DNA of 6,407 nucleotides from an uncultured Bacteroidota bacterium. GTDB taxonomy: Bacteria > Bacteroidota > Bacteroidia > Chitinophagales > Chitinophagaceae. The notes beneath the pieces were generated by a model that was not told the DNA's origin, searched no databases, and saw only the letters and a program-made list of their open reading frames with translations. Below are positions 4,916 through 6,407 of this stretch, piece after piece (positions within the stretch are counted from its first letter, which is position 1; the number at the start of each line of letters is the position of its first letter). Made by a program: the position numbers and the translations under genes. Where the stretch lies: contig CAMPKR010000145.1 of the NCBI GenBank assembly GCA_946887345.1, positions 1 through 6,407 of the forward strand. Reading direction: 5' to 3'.

Positions 4916-5941
4916 ATGTATAACCTTTTTACGCTTCTGTTAGCCGGTTTAATTTCAACGACAACGATGGCACAGGTGAATCTCAGCAATGGCCTGGTGG
5001 CTTATTATCCCTTCAATGCTACTTTCCAGGATATGAGTGGAACTGGCAACAATGGAACAGCAAACGGTGGAACGGGTTTTGGTACTGATCATATGGGTAA
5101 TATAAATGCCGCGGCCCATTTTGATGGAATAAACGACTGGATATCAGTTGCAGGCTCACAAAGTCTTACGGCACGGAAGCATTTATCCATTGCTTTCAGG
5201 TTTAAGACAGAGGATTCCACCTACCAGCAGGATCTCATTACTAAAAGTGATTATTCGGGCACGAGTGCTCCTGATAATTTTCAATACTATATTGGCTTTA
5301 ATTCGCCTGTCTTGCCTGAACAGGGTATATTTTGGGGCACCAGTCATAGCAACACCTGCGTAACAGGCTCTTTTTTGCCTGCGGAGTACTGCATGACAAC
5401 CCCTTTGATACACGAGAACCAATGGTATTGCGTGGTAGTTACTTTCGATAGCAGCATTCAGAGGATTTTTATAGATGGCGTATTGGCAGAACAGGATACT
5501 GTGGCGGGGACCTATGCAACAGCTATTGACTCCTGTATGGCGGGCGCTTTAAAAATGGGCGTGTGGTGGCAAAATGATCCTACGCACTTTAAAGGCAGCC
5601 TCGATGAAGTACGAATCTATGACAGGGAGCTAAACAATATGGAAATCGATTCATTATGCAACCTTAATTCTCAAAGCACCACCGGTATGAAGAGTCTTGC
5701 CGGGTATTCAATAATCAGCATCGCACCAAACCCAACTTCCAACGATGTAGAAATACAAGTACCTGGTGACTGGGACACCTATATACTTGAGGTGTACAAC
5801 CAACTGGGACAGCAAGTATATGCCAAGCAATCATCAGCTAATAAGTACACGGTACCGTCAAACCAATTGCCGGGCGGGCTCTACTTCGTAAAAATATTTT
5901 ATCAAGGACAGGTGTTTACCGACAAATTCCTGAAGCAATAA
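4916..5941 (+). CDS. Secreted LamG-domain protein with type IX secretion sorting domain (copy 2)
   Basis: A tandem paralogue of the preceding gene, also exactly 341 residues. The signal peptide ends at TMA (residues 17-19), leaving Gln20 as the mature N-terminus, again beginning QVNLSNGL. The LamG-like domain spans about 20-255, with FDGINDWISV (69-78), NQWYCVV (168-174) and LDEVRIYDREL (229-239). Cysteines 148, 172, 207 and 248 match copy 1; Cys159 is extra and unpaired in that comparison. The type A sorting domain begins near 268 (IAPNPTSNDVEI) and ends FLKQ. In the first 59 mature residues about 47 are identical to copy 1, while the middle of the domain (about 79-165) has diverged most, as expected if that face recognises different ligands. 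The 32-base gap lacks a terminator and the pair is probably co-transcribed; a strong terminator follows. Function beyond surface or secreted binding is not inferable. Confidence 0.9.
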   Translation: MYNLFTLLLAGLISTTTMAQVNLSNGLVAYYPFNATFQDMSGTGNNGTANGGTGFGTDHMGNINAAAHFDGINDWISVAGSQSLTARKHLSIAFRFKTEDSTYQQDLITKSDYSGTSAPDNFQYYIGFNSPVLPEQGIFWGTSHSNTCVTGSFLPAEYCMTTPLIHENQWYCVVVTFDSSIQRIFIDGVLAEQDTVAGTYATAIDSCMAGALKMGVWWQNDPTHFKGSLDEVRIYDRELNNMEIDSLCNLNSQSTTGMKSLAGYSIISIAPNPTSNDVEIQVPGDWDTYILEVYNQLGQQVYAKQSSANKYTVPSNQLPGGLYFVKIFYQGQVFTDKFLKQ

Positions 5942-5962
5942 AATAATTCCTTTTATTTTTAC

Positions 5963-5992
5963 AAGAGCGGCATGCAGCCGCTCTTTTGTTTT
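5963..5992 (+). terminator. Intrinsic terminator after the LamG gene pair
   Basis: AAGAGCGGC (5963-5971) and GCCGCTCTT (5977-5985) form a perfect 9-base-pair stem with a 5-base loop, continuing into TTTTGTTTT. It lies 22 bases after the stop of the second LamG gene and only two bases before the ATG of the next gene. The opposite strand lacks an equally good T-run (AAAATAAAAAGG precedes the stem), so it is best as a plus-strand terminator. Confidence 0.88.
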
Positions 5993-5994
5993 AA

Positions 5995-6407
5995 ATGCAC
6001 AACCTGCAGAAAATAAAGTTGTTCCGGATATTGCTGTTTTGCACTTATCCGTTGTCCATCTTGTTATATCCCTTCGTTTTTTTTAAAAAGAAAAAAGAAG
6101 GTGCTCTTTTTTTCTTTTTTGACAGGTATGTGATAGGAGGTGCACAGAAGGTGCACCTGGATATACTTGAAAGTGTTTCAGAACAGCAAAAGCAAATCTA
6201 TTTTACCAGGCACTCCCCAAACGAAGGATTAAAAGATGCTTTTTATCGTTTACCTAATTGTATATCTTCTGATGTGCATTTTTATTGTGATAATCTCCTG
6301 ATTCGCCTGTTTTCTGTGCATTTCTTTGCTTTCTATCTGAACCGTCACAAACGCGCTCATATCTTCAGCTCCAATAGTACGTTCTTCTACGATATGCTGC
6401 CATTCAT
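5995..6407 (+). CDS. Glycosyltransferase-like protein, N-terminal 137 residues (cut by window end)
   Basis: The frame is open from the ATG at 5995 to the last base, 137 codons plus two bases, so the gene continues outside. Residues 9-30 are hydrophobic (possible membrane anchor), followed by KKKKEG and a beta strand ALFFFFD. Then comes FDRYVIGGAQKVHLDIL (42-58), which resembles the glycine-rich N-terminal loop of GT4-family glycosyltransferases (GGAE/Q...L motif) that precedes the acceptor-binding half. Near 124-137 is FSSNSTFFYDMLPF. The nucleotide-sugar-binding C-terminal half would lie beyond the window, so donor and family cannot be confirmed. No in-frame ATG follows until codon 133, which supports this start, although a terminator hairpin sits immediately upstream and no ribosome binding site is visible. 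Codons 28-42 are encoded by homopolymer runs. A role in polysaccharide or glycan assembly is inference. Confidence 0.72.
   Translation, partial: MHNLQKIKLFRILLFCTYPLSILLYPFVFFKKKKEGALFFFFDRYVIGGAQKVHLDILESVSEQQKQIYFTRHSPNEGLKDAFYRLPNCISSDVHFYCDNLLIRLFSVHFFAFYLNRHKRAHIFSSNSTFFYDMLPF
6077..6120. repeat. Homopolymer-rich imperfect inverted repeat inside the glycosyltransferase-like gene
   Basis: T8 (6077-6084) is followed by A5-G-A6-G (6085-6097), then an 8-base centre, then C-T7-C-T6 (6106-6120). The A-rich and T-rich blocks are inverted repeats apart from one extra T. Runs of seven and eight identical bases inside a reading frame are prone to slippage, which would shift the frame; here the frame is open. 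Confidence 0.7.

Overview
The window reads as a chromosomal segment of a Bacteroidota bacterium. Three things point there: two secreted proteins with type IX secretion C-terminal sorting domains, a promoter of the Bacteroidota TTG-N19-TAnnTTTG type, and an intergenic CCCCTAAGGGG-type repeat of a kind common in that phylum. Order Chitinophagales is my best guess from the style of the proteins, but it is inference only.

Left and middle (1-3706, all on the minus strand): the start of a respiratory complex I (NADH:quinone oxidoreductase) operon, transcribed leftward as nuoA-nuoB-nuoC-nuoD. All four genes look intact, and their cluster N2 and quinone-site residues are present with the expected spacing. 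A well-formed promoter lies upstream of nuoA. Each intergenic spacer is unusual. A-B holds a possible 25-codon hydrophobic ORF whose ATG overlaps the nuoA stop. B-C holds a T/A-rich tandem repeat flanked by a dyad that includes the TTG start of nuoC. C-D holds a GC-rich repeat element that appears to supply the nuoD Shine-Dalgarno sequence.

Directly after nuoD, with a 1-base stop/start overlap, comes a 73-residue protein. After it, with a 4-base overlap, comes a polymerase-beta-fold nucleotidyltransferase. This pair looks like a toxin-antitoxin-like or otherwise two-part accessory module carried inside the nuo transcript. Fourteen bases further on, a third gene starts and runs off the left edge. 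Its first 29 residues resemble the N-terminus of the 73-residue protein, so a second, related unit may follow. nuoE is not seen in the window.

Right (3858-6407, plus strand): two tandem paralogous 341-residue secreted proteins. Each has a signal peptide, a LamG/concanavalin-A-like domain with four shared cysteines, and a type IX sorting domain. They are followed by a strong intrinsic terminator. Immediately after it starts a glycosyltransferase-like gene cut by the window end. Its 5' part carries a homopolymer-rich inverted repeat.

No rRNA, tRNA, CRISPR array, insertion sequence or transposase gene was seen. No gene-free stretch exceeds 300 bases; the longest is the 151-base divergent region between nuoA and the first LamG gene.
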